From a virus: a stretch of 41,981 nt of DNA. Positions 1 through 7,413 of the stretch are shown here, in pieces. The stretch lies in IMG/VR virus record IMGVR_UViG_3300048924_000587, positions 1 to 41,981 of that record. One strand, 5' to 3'. The notes under the pieces are model-generated. The model was given only the letters and a program-made list of their open reading frames with translations. It ran no database searches and was not told the origin of the DNA. Position numbers and translations under genes: made by a program. The first letter of the stretch is position 1. Each line of letters opens with the position of its first letter.

Positions 1-1140
1 TCAGGTCTTTTCTGACGTGCCAACGACGGGAACATCGAAGTCGTAGACGTCGAGCATCTGCTGCGATTTGTGGCCGCTGGCCTGTTGCTTCTCGCCACGC
101 GTGCCCTTCGTGTCGGTGATGCCCTTACGCTTCAGGTCGTGCGGGCCGAAGCGCTGTTCGGCTGTGATCACTCCATCGGCGATCGCGAGCTTCATCAGCC
201 GCTGGAACGCGCTGTCGAAACTGCTCTTTGCGAGAGGTCCGCCGGTCTGGTTCACGAAGACAGGCCGATCCTTCGCATGCATGGGAATGGGCATGCGCCT
301 GACTTGCCAGATGGAATCGCGCCGTTCCTTTATCATCTCCCACGCCTCGGTCAGTCGCGGTGTCCACGCCACGACGTTGTCCCTGGAGCCTTTGACTCGA
401 TTCGTCATCAGCCCATTAGGCAGCTCGGCGTCCTCCATAAGAGTGATGACTTCGATGCCGCGCAGCCGGCACAGATACATGATCTCGACGGCAGGCCAGA
501 GGTAAGCAGCCAACGCGCCTTTCCGGTGTGCCGTCCAGGCGCCGCGGCTACGCGCAAAGTCTGCGAGGTTCTTGAGCACCTGGTCGTCGGGGAGCCTGCG
601 ACGCTTCCTCTCTTTGGCTTGCTCGAGTCCTGCGCACGGGTTGTGCTCGCAGTACCCGCGGTTCTTCGCCCATCGAAACATGCGGCGTAGGTATCGAAGC
701 AGCGCGTTCGCCTTTGTCGGCGTGCCTTGGTCGGCGATCTTGTCGATGATCTTCTGCATCAGCGGCGCGGATAGCCCGCGCACGGCAAGCGTGCCCAGCT
801 TGCCGGCGGCAGTCGGGAACTCGCTGGCCACCTTCTGGTATTTCTCGTATCCGTCCTGCGTCGCTGGCGCGAGGCTGCGAAACTTCTCGCTGGCCGCAAA
901 CTGCTCCATCACGAAGTCCAGCGATCGTCTATCGATGCCGGCGAGCTGCTCCATGACGCGGTGAAGGTCGGACATCAGGGCCGAAGAATCGGCGACCTTC
1001 CGGCGCGCCGTCTTTGTCCCGCCGAGGATCGTGTACCAAACGCGGTCCCGCTTATCCCAGTAGCAGCCCTTGGGCAGCTTGGACTGGTCGATGTGGTCCG
1101 GAATGGAGGCATCCGGCCGCCGTGGGCGTCCTACGGGCAT
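1..1140 (-). CDS. int: Phage tyrosine integrase
   Basis: This 379-residue protein is a site-specific tyrosine recombinase that would integrate and excise the prophage. The N-terminal half resembles a SAM-like core-binding domain (about residues 55-165). The catalytic half shows the box I arginine in the motif LCRLRGIEV, the box II motif HDLKRKG (H334, with K337/R338 in place of the usual HxxR), H357 in SGHKS and the nucleophile Y366 in VYDFD. Length is normal for the family. It is the last gene of the leftward early operon, and its ATG overlaps the stop of the excisionase-like gene (TAATG). The window starts exactly at its stop codon, so the attachment site expected beyond it is not visible. 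Confidence 0.96.
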   Translation of the reverse strand: MPVGRPRRPDASIPDHIDQSKLPKGCYWDKRDRVWYTILGGTKTARRKVADSSALMSDLHRVMEQLAGIDRRSLDFVMEQFAASEKFRSLAPATQDGYEKYQKVASEFPTAAGKLGTLAVRGLSAPLMQKIIDKIADQGTPTKANALLRYLRRMFRWAKNRGYCEHNPCAGLEQAKERKRRRLPDDQVLKNLADFARSRGAWTAHRKGALAAYLWPAVEIMYLCRLRGIEVITLMEDAELPNGLMTNRVKGSRDNVVAWTPRLTEAWEMIKERRDSIWQVRRMPIPMHAKDRPVFVNQTGGPLAKSSFDSAFQRLMKLAIADGVITAEQRFGPHDLKRKGITDTKGTRGEKQQASGHKSQQMLDVYDFDVPVVGTSEKT

Positions 1141-1346
1141 TACACGATGTCCGGCGAATAGGCGTGGTCGTTGGCCGCCGAGGATACGCCCAGTGCCTTG
1201 TTGATGGCTTCCAGGGTGGTCCAGGGGCCATCAGCGCCCTCGCTCACAGGGATTCCCTGATTGCTCGCCCATCGCTTCACTGCCGCTGCCTGCTGTAGGC
1301 CGGACAGGCGTCGAAGTTCCGATGCGTCAATGATGTGGTGGTTCAC
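1140..1346 (-). CDS. DUF4224-like protein, probable excisionase/regulator
   Basis: A 68-residue protein starting at a GTG that is preceded by AAGGAGG at good spacing, which decides this start over a longer in-frame ATG. The sequence has the DUF4224 pattern: ASELRRLSGLQQ, then a predicted short helix-turn-helix with KRWASNQGIP, then a small wing. Proteins of this family usually sit immediately upstream of phage integrases and are thought to act as DNA-binding recombination directionality factors. Here it overlaps int by one base and overlaps the preceding gene through GTGA. The function is inferred from family and position. Confidence 0.72.
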   Translation of the reverse strand: MNHHIIDASELRRLSGLQQAAAVKRWASNQGIPVSEGADGPWTTLEAINKALGVSSAANDHAYSPDIV

Positions 1347-1609
1347 GGCTTCGCCGCCTCCTTCGATAGAGCGTGTGCGGTGTGACGGGCGTAGGTCGAA
1401 ACGGCTCGCCAATACGCGGCCATCGGGCCCTTGCGCTTAGCCCAAGCCTTTTCTGCTTCGGTGTTCGCCTGGTGACGGAGTTGACGCAATAGGTCTTCGA
1501 GCGGCGCCCGCTGAGCCGCCGGCAGTTCCGACAAGGCTCTTCCGGCGGGCAGTTGGAGCAACGGATTGAGGTAGCCCATCAGCGCACCCCCGCGAGAGAT
1601 ATCCGGCAT
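1343..1609 (-). CDS. Small early protein of unknown function
   Basis: An 88-residue (or 78-residue, from the ATG at 1579) basic, Ala/Leu-rich protein that I do not recognise. It appears mostly helical and has a Lys/Arg-rich stretch near AEKAWAKRKG. The stop overlaps the GTG start of the excisionase-like gene, which indicates translational coupling. The second ATG has a G-rich upstream sequence that could serve as ribosome-binding site. No cysteine motif, signal peptide or membrane segment is visible. Confidence 0.55.
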   Translation of the reverse strand: MPDISRGGALMGYLNPLLQLPAGRALSELPAAQRAPLEDLLRQLRHQANTEAEKAWAKRKGPMAAYWRAVSTYARHTAHALSKEAAKP

Positions 1610-1651
1610 ACCCGATAATCGGCAATTACAGGCGGTAGTACATGTTCGCGC

Positions 1652-1714
1652 TTGTCCACCGCGCCCGACGCCTGCACCATGGCGCCATTCATCAGGATGG
1701 GGATTTCACGCATG
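1652..1714 (+). repeat. Upstream element of plus-strand cassette 1 (copy A)
   Basis: This 63-bp stretch is colinear with 2229-2291. Both copies read TTG, then 20 bases, then CACCAT (1675-1680), then 12 bases, then a 22-base block from CAGGATGGGGA to the start codon (1693-1714) that differs at only one position. The block includes a G-rich ribosome-binding sequence 8 bases from the ATG. The reading frame is open through both copies, so some similarity may be old coding homology. Spacing TTG-N20-CACCAT resembles promoter geometry, but the -10 match is poor. Confidence 0.6.
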
Positions 1715-1975
1715 TGGTACACCGTTGGCAAGTACGTGGTCATGACCGGTTCCCGCTCCGAAGAGCCCGGGAAGTGGTTTGCGGACTGGACGATCAGCGA
1801 AATTCAGGAGGACGGCGCCCTCCGGTCCATTACGCATGGGCGAGGAAAGCCACTGTCCGAGCAACCGATGGACGCGGCTGAAGGCGCCGTTCCTTTGGGA
1901 GTCGAAGAGGCGCGCCGACTGCAGGGCGACATGACGCTGCCATTCACCCCGTACCGTCCGACGATGGGCAAGTAG
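1712..1975 (+). CDS. Hypothetical protein in reversed cassette 1
   Basis: An 87-residue protein encoded against the direction of the surrounding operon. The start is chosen because AGGATGGGGA lies 8 bases upstream and the same leader precedes the next plus-strand gene. The protein starts MWYTVGKYVVM, is rather hydrophilic and carries acidic and proline-containing segments. No recognisable domain or membrane segment is seen. It ends 5 bases before the stop of the convergent minus-strand gene. Orientation and isolated expression signals suggest a moron. A competing minus-strand reading frame exists but looks less protein-like. Confidence 0.5.
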   Translation: MWYTVGKYVVMTGSRSEEPGKWFADWTISEIQEDGALRSITHGRGKPLSEQPMDAAEGAVPLGVEEARRLQGDMTLPFTPYRPTMGK

Positions 1976-1980
1976 TTGCC

Positions 1981-2214
1981 TCACGACCCCACCTCACCGA
2001 TCTCTGCACATCCCGTATCAGCCGTTGCGACGATTCGATCCGTTGCCGAGTAGAGGCGCCATTCGGCGATACCCACTGATAGCTCGGGAACGGGAGGCTG
2101 ATCTTCCGTATAGAAGACTTCGTAACCGTCGACTCGCGTGACGTAGAACGTGCGCTGCCCATTGGTCAGAACATCGCCTGGAGCGGGGTTAATACGCGGG
2201 TCCCGATCAGCCAC
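1981..2214 (-). CDS. Small early protein of unknown function
   Basis: A 77-residue protein beginning at GTG with the ribosome-binding sequence GGAGGTG six bases upstream. The 16-base start context (2211-2226) is identical to that of the gene starting at 3205. The sequence suggests a small beta-rich fold (GQRTFYVTRVDGYEVFYTE) and is acidic at the C-terminus. It is not recognised. It lies between the two reversed cassettes and was probably part of a continuous early operon before they were inserted. Confidence 0.6.
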   Translation of the reverse strand: MADRDPRINPAPGDVLTNGQRTFYVTRVDGYEVFYTEDQPPVPELSVGIAEWRLYSATDRIVATADTGCAEIGEVGS

Positions 2215-2228
2215 GGGGCACCTCCGTC

Positions 2229-2291
2229 TTGCGGCCTTCGCGTATGGCGAGCACCATCGATCTATTGAACAGGATGGGGAGTTCACGCATG
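2229..2291 (+). repeat. Upstream element of plus-strand cassette 2 (copy B)
   Basis: The partner of 1652-1714, with the same spacing of TTG, CACCAT (2252-2257) and the 22-base block ending in the start codon (2270-2291). The 21-of-22 identity immediately before two otherwise unrelated plus-strand genes is more than a shared Shine-Dalgarno sequence would give. It may be a common expression leader or a recombination boundary. Confidence 0.6.
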
Positions 2292-2873
2292 GCAGGAGGT
2301 CCGGAAATATTCGGGATCGCAGTCGGCGACATTGCGACCTGGGTAGGCGCCGCTATGTCGTTCGCCGCTGTAGTTACCGCGCTTAGGCTTGCCGGCCGCG
2401 AATCGCGCGAAAAACGACGGGATAGTGAGGATCTTGAGCGCGTATTTGCTCCTGCGGTTGCTGAGGAACTGTTGCAGATCCGATGGGTATGCGACCAGAT
2501 TGTGAGAATCTGGAACAGCGACACTGGAGTCGGACGTCGTTACAGAGACATGTATGAGCATCTCGGAAGCCTGAGGGCGCCGACGCTTGATCTCGTTGCT
2601 TCGCGCGACGTTTATCGCGGCGAGCGTGGAAGGAAACTGATGAGCCTTTACGCAGCTCTCCTTCGACAGGCTGCAGACATGCCACATTTTGCTCGGCCAG
2701 GAAACGAGGACGTCCTTGAGTTTCCGGCAAGTGACATAGCCGGGACGGCGAGGGAGATTTACCAGCAAGCGGAAGCCGCTTTGACTTTGATCTGGCAGGT
2801 CACACCGCACCCGTTGACCCCGATACCGGCTTCGCATGAACCGCCCGGGTATCGCGCGCGCGTCGCAGGCTGA
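2289..2873 (+). CDS. Membrane-anchored hypothetical protein in reversed cassette 2
   Basis: A 194-residue protein with one N-terminal hydrophobic segment (about residues 8-34, from FGIAVGDIATWVG to ALRLAG) followed by a charged RESREKRRDSEDLERV stretch and a mainly helical soluble domain. This gives a likely single-pass inner-membrane anchor with a cytoplasmic domain. The gene runs opposite to the early operon, has its own ribosome-binding site and ends 5 bases before the stop of the convergent gene. Such membrane-anchored morons often change the surface or exclude other phages, but no family is recognised here and the function is inference. Confidence 0.65.
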   Translation: MAGGPEIFGIAVGDIATWVGAAMSFAAVVTALRLAGRESREKRRDSEDLERVFAPAVAEELLQIRWVCDQIVRIWNSDTGVGRRYRDMYEHLGSLRAPTLDLVASRDVYRGERGRKLMSLYAALLRQAADMPHFARPGNEDVLEFPASDIAGTAREIYQQAEAALTLIWQVTPHPLTPIPASHEPPGYRARVAG

Positions 2874-2878
2874 AACAA

Positions 2879-3205
2879 TCACGGCTGCACCTCCCCGTTA
2901 CCTGCCATGCCGGTATCGGGCAGAAGCTTGATGCGCTGATGGCCTAGCATTCCGGTGGCGGCGAGCATGCGTCCGCCAGGAAGCGACATGAGATGCCCGA
3001 GGATCGAAGCCTCCCGCTTCGCAACTTCGAGCCGACGCTCTTTCTCTTCTGGGGACAGCTTCGCCCACCTCTCGGCAATCCGTTTCTGCCGCTGCAACTC
3101 AGCATCGTAGGCGCGGCGCCCCTCATCGGCTCGCTTTTGCTTGGCGGCTTCCACAGCTCCTGCCACGCGCTGGTCACGCGTGCCGCGACGCTTAGCCTCA
3201 CCCAC
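2879..3205 (-). CDS. Small basic helical early protein (MGEAKRR type)
   Basis: A 108-residue protein starting at GTG, with N-terminus (M)GEAKRRGTRDQRVA. It is strongly charged and predicted as a long helix or coiled coil between residues 10 and 65 (AAKQKRADEGRRAYDAE and EEKERRLEVAKREA). The MGEAKRR opening is common in small phage and bacterial proteins of unknown role. The start has GGAGGTG at ideal spacing and overlaps the preceding gene by 8 bases. Its own stop region carries a second GGAGGTG followed by GTGA, the signature of a coupled downstream gene that is no longer there. Confidence 0.65.
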   Translation of the reverse strand: MGEAKRRGTRDQRVAGAVEAAKQKRADEGRRAYDAELQRQKRIAERWAKLSPEEKERRLEVAKREASILGHLMSLPGGRMLAATGMLGHQRIKLLPDTGMAGNGEVQP

Positions 3206-3545
3206 GGGGCACCTCCGGCGCGGCCGCAAGCGGCATCCAGTGGGTTGGGTGCAATACGTAATCGTCGTTTCTCCACGACTGGCCGTTCCAGTGCCCGATC
3301 GCACGGCTGCAGGTGAAACCGTCAACACGCTGGCCATAAAGAAGAACGTCCGATCCGTCCATCGGTGCGGTGTCGATCGGTCGCCACTCAGGCAGTGCGG
3401 CTCGCAGTTCTTGCACGAGGTCGCAAAGGCCCGTGATGTGCTCTTCAGCAGCCGAAGCCACCGGAAAAGCCTTGACGTAGTTACGCGAGTACTGGAGAGC
3501 CATCGCGCACTTCCGGTCGAGCGGCTGATCGTCGTAGTAGCTCAC
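3198..3545 (-). CDS. DUF551-like phage protein
   Basis: A 115-residue protein starting at a GTG that overlaps the stop of the upstream gene (GTGA). The C-terminal half has the pattern WRPIDTAPMDGSDVLLY then GHWNGQSW and THWMPL, typical of the DUF551 family found in phage early regions. The biochemical role of that family is unknown. It overlaps the downstream gene by 8 bases, as expected within one transcript. Confidence 0.7.
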   Translation of the reverse strand: MSYYDDQPLDRKCAMALQYSRNYVKAFPVASAAEEHITGLCDLVQELRAALPEWRPIDTAPMDGSDVLLYGQRVDGFTCSRAIGHWNGQSWRNDDYVLHPTHWMPLAAAPEVPRG

Positions 3546-3904
3546 GACTTCACCCCCACAGATCTGGCGAGTTCGTGGCAGCCGGCGTAGCCCAGCGGCT
3601 CCTCGCCCAGGGCGGCACGCCGGCAGTCGTTCCAGCCGGAACGGTAGGCGAGGGCGCCATCCTCCCAGCCGCGAGCGCGACACTCGTTCAGGTGGACGAT
3701 GGGCGGCGGCACCTTGCCCTGGCTGCGGAGGGCGGCCTTCCATGCTGCGTACGCCATGTTTTCTTGGTAGCTGTTGTAGTGCAGGTCAGGGCAATGTTTT
3801 TTCATGCCTTCCGGAGACCTGCGGATCGGCTTCGTGGTTTGGTAGTGATCCGCATACCACGTCTCGAAGTCGTCCTGGCGATCATCTGTGACGCTGGTGG
3901 TCAT
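3542..3904 (-). CDS. Hypothetical early phage protein
   Basis: A 120-residue acidic protein with the arrangement DDFETWYADHYQ near the N-terminus and AYAAWKAALRSQ in the middle, a pattern seen in many small phage early proteins of unknown function. Several cysteines (HCPDL, NECRARG, NDCRRA, GCHEL) could bind metal but do not form a classical zinc finger. The start overlaps the stop of the preceding 43-residue gene (ATGA). Confidence 0.65.
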   Translation of the reverse strand: MTTSVTDDRQDDFETWYADHYQTTKPIRRSPEGMKKHCPDLHYNSYQENMAYAAWKAALRSQGKVPPPIVHLNECRARGWEDGALAYRSGWNDCRRAALGEEPLGYAGCHELARSVGVKS

Positions 3905-4032
3905 GGCTTGCTCCAGATAATCAATCGAATTACAAAGAAAACCGTCATCGCTCCGATGCCAGTAAGCACGCAGATAAGCCCATAGAAAGCGCCTTCAGCG
4001 AACTCGTAAAGAGTCTTCTTCCAGCCAGCCAT
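3901..4032 (-). CDS. 43-residue single-pass membrane peptide
   Basis: This very small gene starts at an ATG overlapping the stop of the upstream gene (TGATG), and its own TGA overlaps the next ATG (ATGA), so it fills an otherwise empty stretch exactly. The peptide has a short soluble N-terminus (MAGWKKTLYEF), then about 22 hydrophobic residues including GLICVLTGIGAMTVFFVIRL, then a basic end. One inner-membrane helix is expected. Function is unknown. Perfect coupling on both sides is the main evidence that it is real. Confidence 0.65.
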   Translation of the reverse strand: MAGWKKTLYEFAEGAFYGLICVLTGIGAMTVFFVIRLIIWSKP

Positions 4033-4721
4033 CACACACCCCCGGCGGAAGGTGAGGCGGCGATCATGGCTTTCCACGTACGCGTGAACTCGTAGTCGAA
4101 GTCATCGTCTTCACCATCAAGTGGCGCATGTACTTCTCTGGCCCGCTCTAACATTTCAGGTGTCGGCTCAACCGGAACGACCCTGTATCCGGTGGGGATG
4201 GTGGGTGTGGTGAATAGCTTGCGGAACTCCATTCGCGACCATGAGGTTTCCATCCACCTGTCGTAGGTTTCCTTGTCGATCATGTGCCACACCGGCGACG
4301 GGCCTTCCTCTGTGATGCAGCGATACTGCCAAGCCACAGCCTCCCCCTGCGCAACGAGATTGAACGGCTTGCTAATCAGCTTCAACTCTCCGCCTTCCGT
4401 GTGAACCAACTGGTGACCTTCCGGGTGCTGGACAATGGAGTAGATGCTCTCTCCATTCGCAAAAGACCAAACGGGGTCGCCATCGCAGTCGTGGGATACG
4501 TACCCCTGCGCAACGGGCTGGGGTTGGGACAGATGAGCGTCGATGGCCTGTCGTGCCAAAGAGATTCGGCCGCCGAGGCGAGCGAACATGCTGACGATCT
4601 TCTCGTTCACCGCACCCGAAACATCGGCGACACCGCGAGCCATCACAACCTTCTCGCAGTCGGCAAACAACTCGCCGAGTTCCTTAGATGCCAGGTCAAG
4701 GGTCATGGTTTCAGTGCTCAT
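4032..4721 (-). CDS. Hypothetical early phage protein
   Basis: A 229-residue protein. The C-terminal third contains PTGYRVVPVEPTPEMLERA, a module widely repeated in early proteins of temperate phages. Before it lies an EAVAWQYRC block that precedes it in many such proteins. The N-terminal part is helical. No catalytic motif is visible. It is coupled to both neighbours by overlapping stop and start codons. Confidence 0.7.
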   Translation of the reverse strand: MSTETMTLDLASKELGELFADCEKVVMARGVADVSGAVNEKIVSMFARLGGRISLARQAIDAHLSQPQPVAQGYVSHDCDGDPVWSFANGESIYSIVQHPEGHQLVHTEGGELKLISKPFNLVAQGEAVAWQYRCITEEGPSPVWHMIDKETYDRWMETSWSRMEFRKLFTTPTIPTGYRVVPVEPTPEMLERAREVHAPLDGEDDDFDYEFTRTWKAMIAASPSAGGV

Positions 4722-4984
4722 GCGTCGGTGTCCTTTGCCAGGGGCAGGGCGTAGAAATGGAGTTCGCCGACGTTGCCGTTCGTGACGACGACGGCGTGTT
4801 TCAGAAGGCGGGCGGTGCGGATCTTTGCGGCGGTGACGTCGTTCACGGTGAACGAGCCTATGTGTTGGCCGCCGGGGTAGTCGTTGAACCAGCTGCCGCG
4901 CCGCTGCTCTTCGCGCCGCTCAAGCTCGGCGACCCGAGCCCGCATGGCGCGCGCCTCGCGCTGGGTGATGGGCTTGGTGGTCAT
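4718..4984 (-). CDS. Hypothetical early phage protein
   Basis: An 88-residue protein with a charged N-terminal helix (REARAMRARVAELERREEQ) that may form a coiled coil, followed by a beta-rich C-terminal half (TARLLKHAVVVTNGN). Not recognised. Both ends overlap neighbouring genes through ATGA, so it is co-translated with the adenine methyltransferase upstream. Confidence 0.65.
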   Translation of the reverse strand: MTTKPITQREARAMRARVAELERREEQRRGSWFNDYPGGQHIGSFTVNDVTAAKIRTARLLKHAVVVTNGNVGELHFYALPLAKDTDA

Positions 4985-5844
4985 GCGATCGCGTCCTTCG
5001 CGAAGAGGCCGTCCGACCGTCCATGAAGGGCGGCGCGGCAGGCGGGGTTGATCCAGACGACCTCTGTCCGCAGCGCGGTGCCGCGTCCAGCCGAGATCCG
5101 CGAAGCGGTCTCATGTCGCTCCCAGGTCTCGAGACGCTCGTCGTAGAGGTCCGATCGGTAGCCTGAGAGCACGACCATGCCTTCCAGCTCGAGGAGGGCG
5201 GTCAGTAGCTCGTCGTGCTGGTCGTTAGACATCTCGTGCCGGTAGTAGCCGGCTTTGCCCTGCTGCATCACGCGGGTGGCATGGACATACGGCGGATCGA
5301 CGAAGTGGAGCGTCGCCGGCAGATCGTGCTGGCGCATGACCTCGATCGCCGGCCGGTTCTCGATCAGCACGCCAGCAAACCGTTCGCCAACGGCGGCGAT
5401 CGAGGCCGGGTACTCGGCCCACAACTGCTGTGCCGTTCCATACGCCCTGGCCGTGTCGATACGGAACCCAGTCGTGCCCTTGCTTGCGCCGGCGGATCCG
5501 AAGCCCATTTGGGCACGGATGGCGATGCGGCGAGCACGCTCAACCGGCTCGTCGGAAGGCTCCCACGCCCCGTCGAATTCAGCTCGAGCGTACGGTGTCG
5601 CCTGGATGGCTTCGACGAATCTAGCTCGAGTATCCCGATCCCGAATGACACTGAAGAAACTGACGATGTCCCCGTCGAGGTCGTTGTAGACCTCGGCGTA
5701 CGAACGTGGCTTCTGAAGCAGAACGCCTGCGGCCCCGCCAAAGGGCTCGACATAGCACCGGTGCGGCGGGAAGAAGCCGAGGATCCAGCTGGCCAGTCGG
5801 AACTTAGCGCCGTGGTATCGAAGGGCAGGCTTGGTCACGGTCAT
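4981..5844 (-). CDS. DNA adenine N6-methyltransferase, D12 (Dam-like) class
   Basis: A 287-residue S-adenosylmethionine-dependent DNA adenine methylase. The N-terminal RYHGAK motif and PFGGAAGVLLQ (residues 34-44) form the cofactor site, and DPPY at 183-186 is the catalytic motif. The order of motifs (cofactor site first, DPPY later) matches the alpha/D12 class. The start at 5844 overlaps the stop of the upstream cytosine methylase (ATGA). A longer reading frame upstream is only the overlap. Its likely role is to protect phage DNA from host restriction or to act in regulation. The target sequence cannot be read from the protein. Confidence 0.93.
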   Translation of the reverse strand: MTVTKPALRYHGAKFRLASWILGFFPPHRCYVEPFGGAAGVLLQKPRSYAEVYNDLDGDIVSFFSVIRDRDTRARFVEAIQATPYARAEFDGAWEPSDEPVERARRIAIRAQMGFGSAGASKGTTGFRIDTARAYGTAQQLWAEYPASIAAVGERFAGVLIENRPAIEVMRQHDLPATLHFVDPPYVHATRVMQQGKAGYYRHEMSNDQHDELLTALLELEGMVVLSGYRSDLYDERLETWERHETASRISAGRGTALRTEVVWINPACRAALHGRSDGLFAKDAIA

Positions 5845-7205
5845 GCGGCTTCCTGCTGGCGCGCGCCGCGCTCGATGTGTGCGTTCAAGCGCTGGCCGAT
5901 CCACGCCATGACGTTGGTCGCCATGGAGTTGCCGAGCGCCTTGTAGCGCGGGCCATCGGCGGCGAAGCCATTGCGGTAGGGAATGTTGGTGTAGCCGTCA
6001 GGGAAGCCCTGGAGTCGCTCGCACTCAGTGGGTGTCAGCCGGCGCACGCCGCCCGGGACGCTCGCAGCAAGATGATCGCCGCCGTTCTGATGGCTGCCGG
6101 AAGGGCCCATGGCTCGCATCGTGGACGACACATCGCCGACGCCGAACCCGGCAAGCCCCGGCGCCTTGCAGTCGAAGGCAACGGCCGGCGCGTGGGCATG
6201 TGCGGCAAGCGGGTGGCAGGCGTCGCCCGGCCGGGGCTGCGACCGATTGGCTGCGCTGGTGATTTGCGTCGTGTCGAACGGAACCGGAATCATGGTCTCG
6301 CTCTCGCTGTCGATGCGGCCCATTGCGCCCGCGTTGAGGCACAGGGAGATCTCTGGTACGAGGAGTCCGCTCTCAGCGTCTTGCTGTGTAGCGCTGCCGG
6401 CGGCCTTGCCGCTTGCCTGAAGCGTGCCCGCTACGAGGTTGTCGCTTCCGTCACCTCGGGGACTACTGTAGCCATGGTGGCCAGCGCTCGCAGCAAGGGC
6501 GGCGGCAGCACTTTGCCCCGCCGTTCGGCGCGGCGCAGAATCCCGGCGCAGGCCTTCCCACTCAAGAAGTACCTGGGCGGGATCGAACCCGTCTCGAGCA
6601 CTTGCGACAACGAACACACGACGGCGTCGTTGGGCCAGTCCGAAATATTGGGCGTCCAGGGTCCGCCATGCGATTGCTCGCGCGGGTCCATACACACAAC
6701 CAACGTTCGACCACCGCTTCCCTGGCGGGACGAGCTCGACATCTTCGCCGGCAAGGCCTCCCAGAAAGCACCCGAGCGCGTTGTCTTTGGTGCTGAGGAC
6801 GCCGGGGACGTTTTCCCAGACGATGCGGACGGGAGGCTTTCCGGCGCGGAGCCGAACAAAGTCGATTGCATTGGCAAGTTCCATGAAGCGGAGCGTGAGA
6901 TTGCCGCGCGCATCGTCCAGCGACTGGCGGGCGCCGGCGACGCTGAAGGCCTGGCAGGGCGTGCCACCCACCAGAATGTCGGGCGCGACTACCTCGCCAC
7001 TCAGCACGCGCCGAGCGATGGTCGTCATATCGCCGAGGTTCGGAACGACCGGATAGTGGTGCGCGAGAACCGCAGAAGGGAACGGCTCGATCTCGGCGAA
7101 CCACGCAGCCTTCCAGCCGAGTGGTTCCCACGCAACGGACGCGGCTTCGATGCCGCTGCACACGCTTCCGTAGGTGATCTCGTTGGGGCGGCTACCGTCA
7201 GCCAT
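5841..7205 (-). CDS. DNA C5-cytosine methyltransferase
   Basis: A 454-residue enzyme methylating cytosine at carbon 5. Motif I is GSVCSGIEAAS (residues 13-23), the catalytic PCQ lies at 83-85, ENV at 131-133, RRRRVFVVA marks motif VIII, and LTPTECERLQGFPDGYT with GNSM near the end are motifs IX and X. The variable target-recognition region between them is long and Ala/Gly/Ser-rich. The start at 7205 has AGGAG upstream and overlaps the preceding gene by 8 bases. No cognate restriction enzyme gene is present, so this is an orphan methylase. Confidence 0.95.
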   Translation of the reverse strand: MADGSRPNEITYGSVCSGIEAASVAWEPLGWKAAWFAEIEPFPSAVLAHHYPVVPNLGDMTTIARRVLSGEVVAPDILVGGTPCQAFSVAGARQSLDDARGNLTLRFMELANAIDFVRLRAGKPPVRIVWENVPGVLSTKDNALGCFLGGLAGEDVELVPPGKRWSNVGCVYGPARAIAWRTLDAQYFGLAQRRRRVFVVASARDGFDPAQVLLEWEGLRRDSAPRRTAGQSAAAALAASAGHHGYSSPRGDGSDNLVAGTLQASGKAAGSATQQDAESGLLVPEISLCLNAGAMGRIDSESETMIPVPFDTTQITSAANRSQPRPGDACHPLAAHAHAPAVAFDCKAPGLAGFGVGDVSSTMRAMGPSGSHQNGGDHLAASVPGGVRRLTPTECERLQGFPDGYTNIPYRNGFAADGPRYKALGNSMATNVMAWIGQRLNAHIERGARQQEAA

Positions 7206-7410
7206 GTGCGCGAAGCTCCTGTGGTGCGTTGGCGTTCTGCGGAAGATCGGGATAGGTGCCCCACGGCGCGCGGAGTTCGCGCCACGGGTTGTCGGAAGCG
7301 ATGGCGGAGCGATGTGCGTGACGACCGCGAACCCCGTTGTCCCAGTACTCGCGGTGGCGAGTTGTCTGGTTGTCGAACCAGCCGGTGAGCATGTCGGGCG
7401 TGCGCGGCAT
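7198..7410 (-). CDS. Small hypothetical early protein
   Basis: A 70-residue, Arg/His/Asn-rich protein with no recognisable domain. The sequence contains GWFDNQTTRHREYWDNG and a proline-rich C-terminal half. It lies 3 bases after the preceding gene and overlaps the cytosine methylase start by 8 bases. The context supports expression; the protein itself is unrecognised. Confidence 0.5.
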   Translation of the reverse strand: MPRTPDMLTGWFDNQTTRHREYWDNGVRGRHAHRSAIASDNPWRELRAPWGTYPDLPQNANAPQELRAHG

Positions 7411-7413
7411 AGC

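Noticed and set aside
1-1140. Attachment site (attL/attR) core repeats.
   Set aside because: No convincing direct repeat between the left edge and the right end could be found by eye; the left site probably lies outside the window.
1706-1984. 92-residue minus-strand frame antisense to cassette 1.
   Set aside because: Arg/His/Leu-rich composition typical of antisense frames in high-GC DNA; the plus-strand frame has the better start signal.
2283-2882. 199-residue minus-strand frame starting with a good RBS-GTG at 2882.
   Set aside because: It lies antisense to the more protein-like membrane protein gene, its composition is irregular and no domain is visible. The start signal is better explained as a remnant of the operon before the cassette was inserted.
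5877-7388. 503-residue plus-strand frame opposite the cytosine methyltransferase.
   Set aside because: The minus strand encodes all methyltransferase motifs in order; this frame has no recognisable features.
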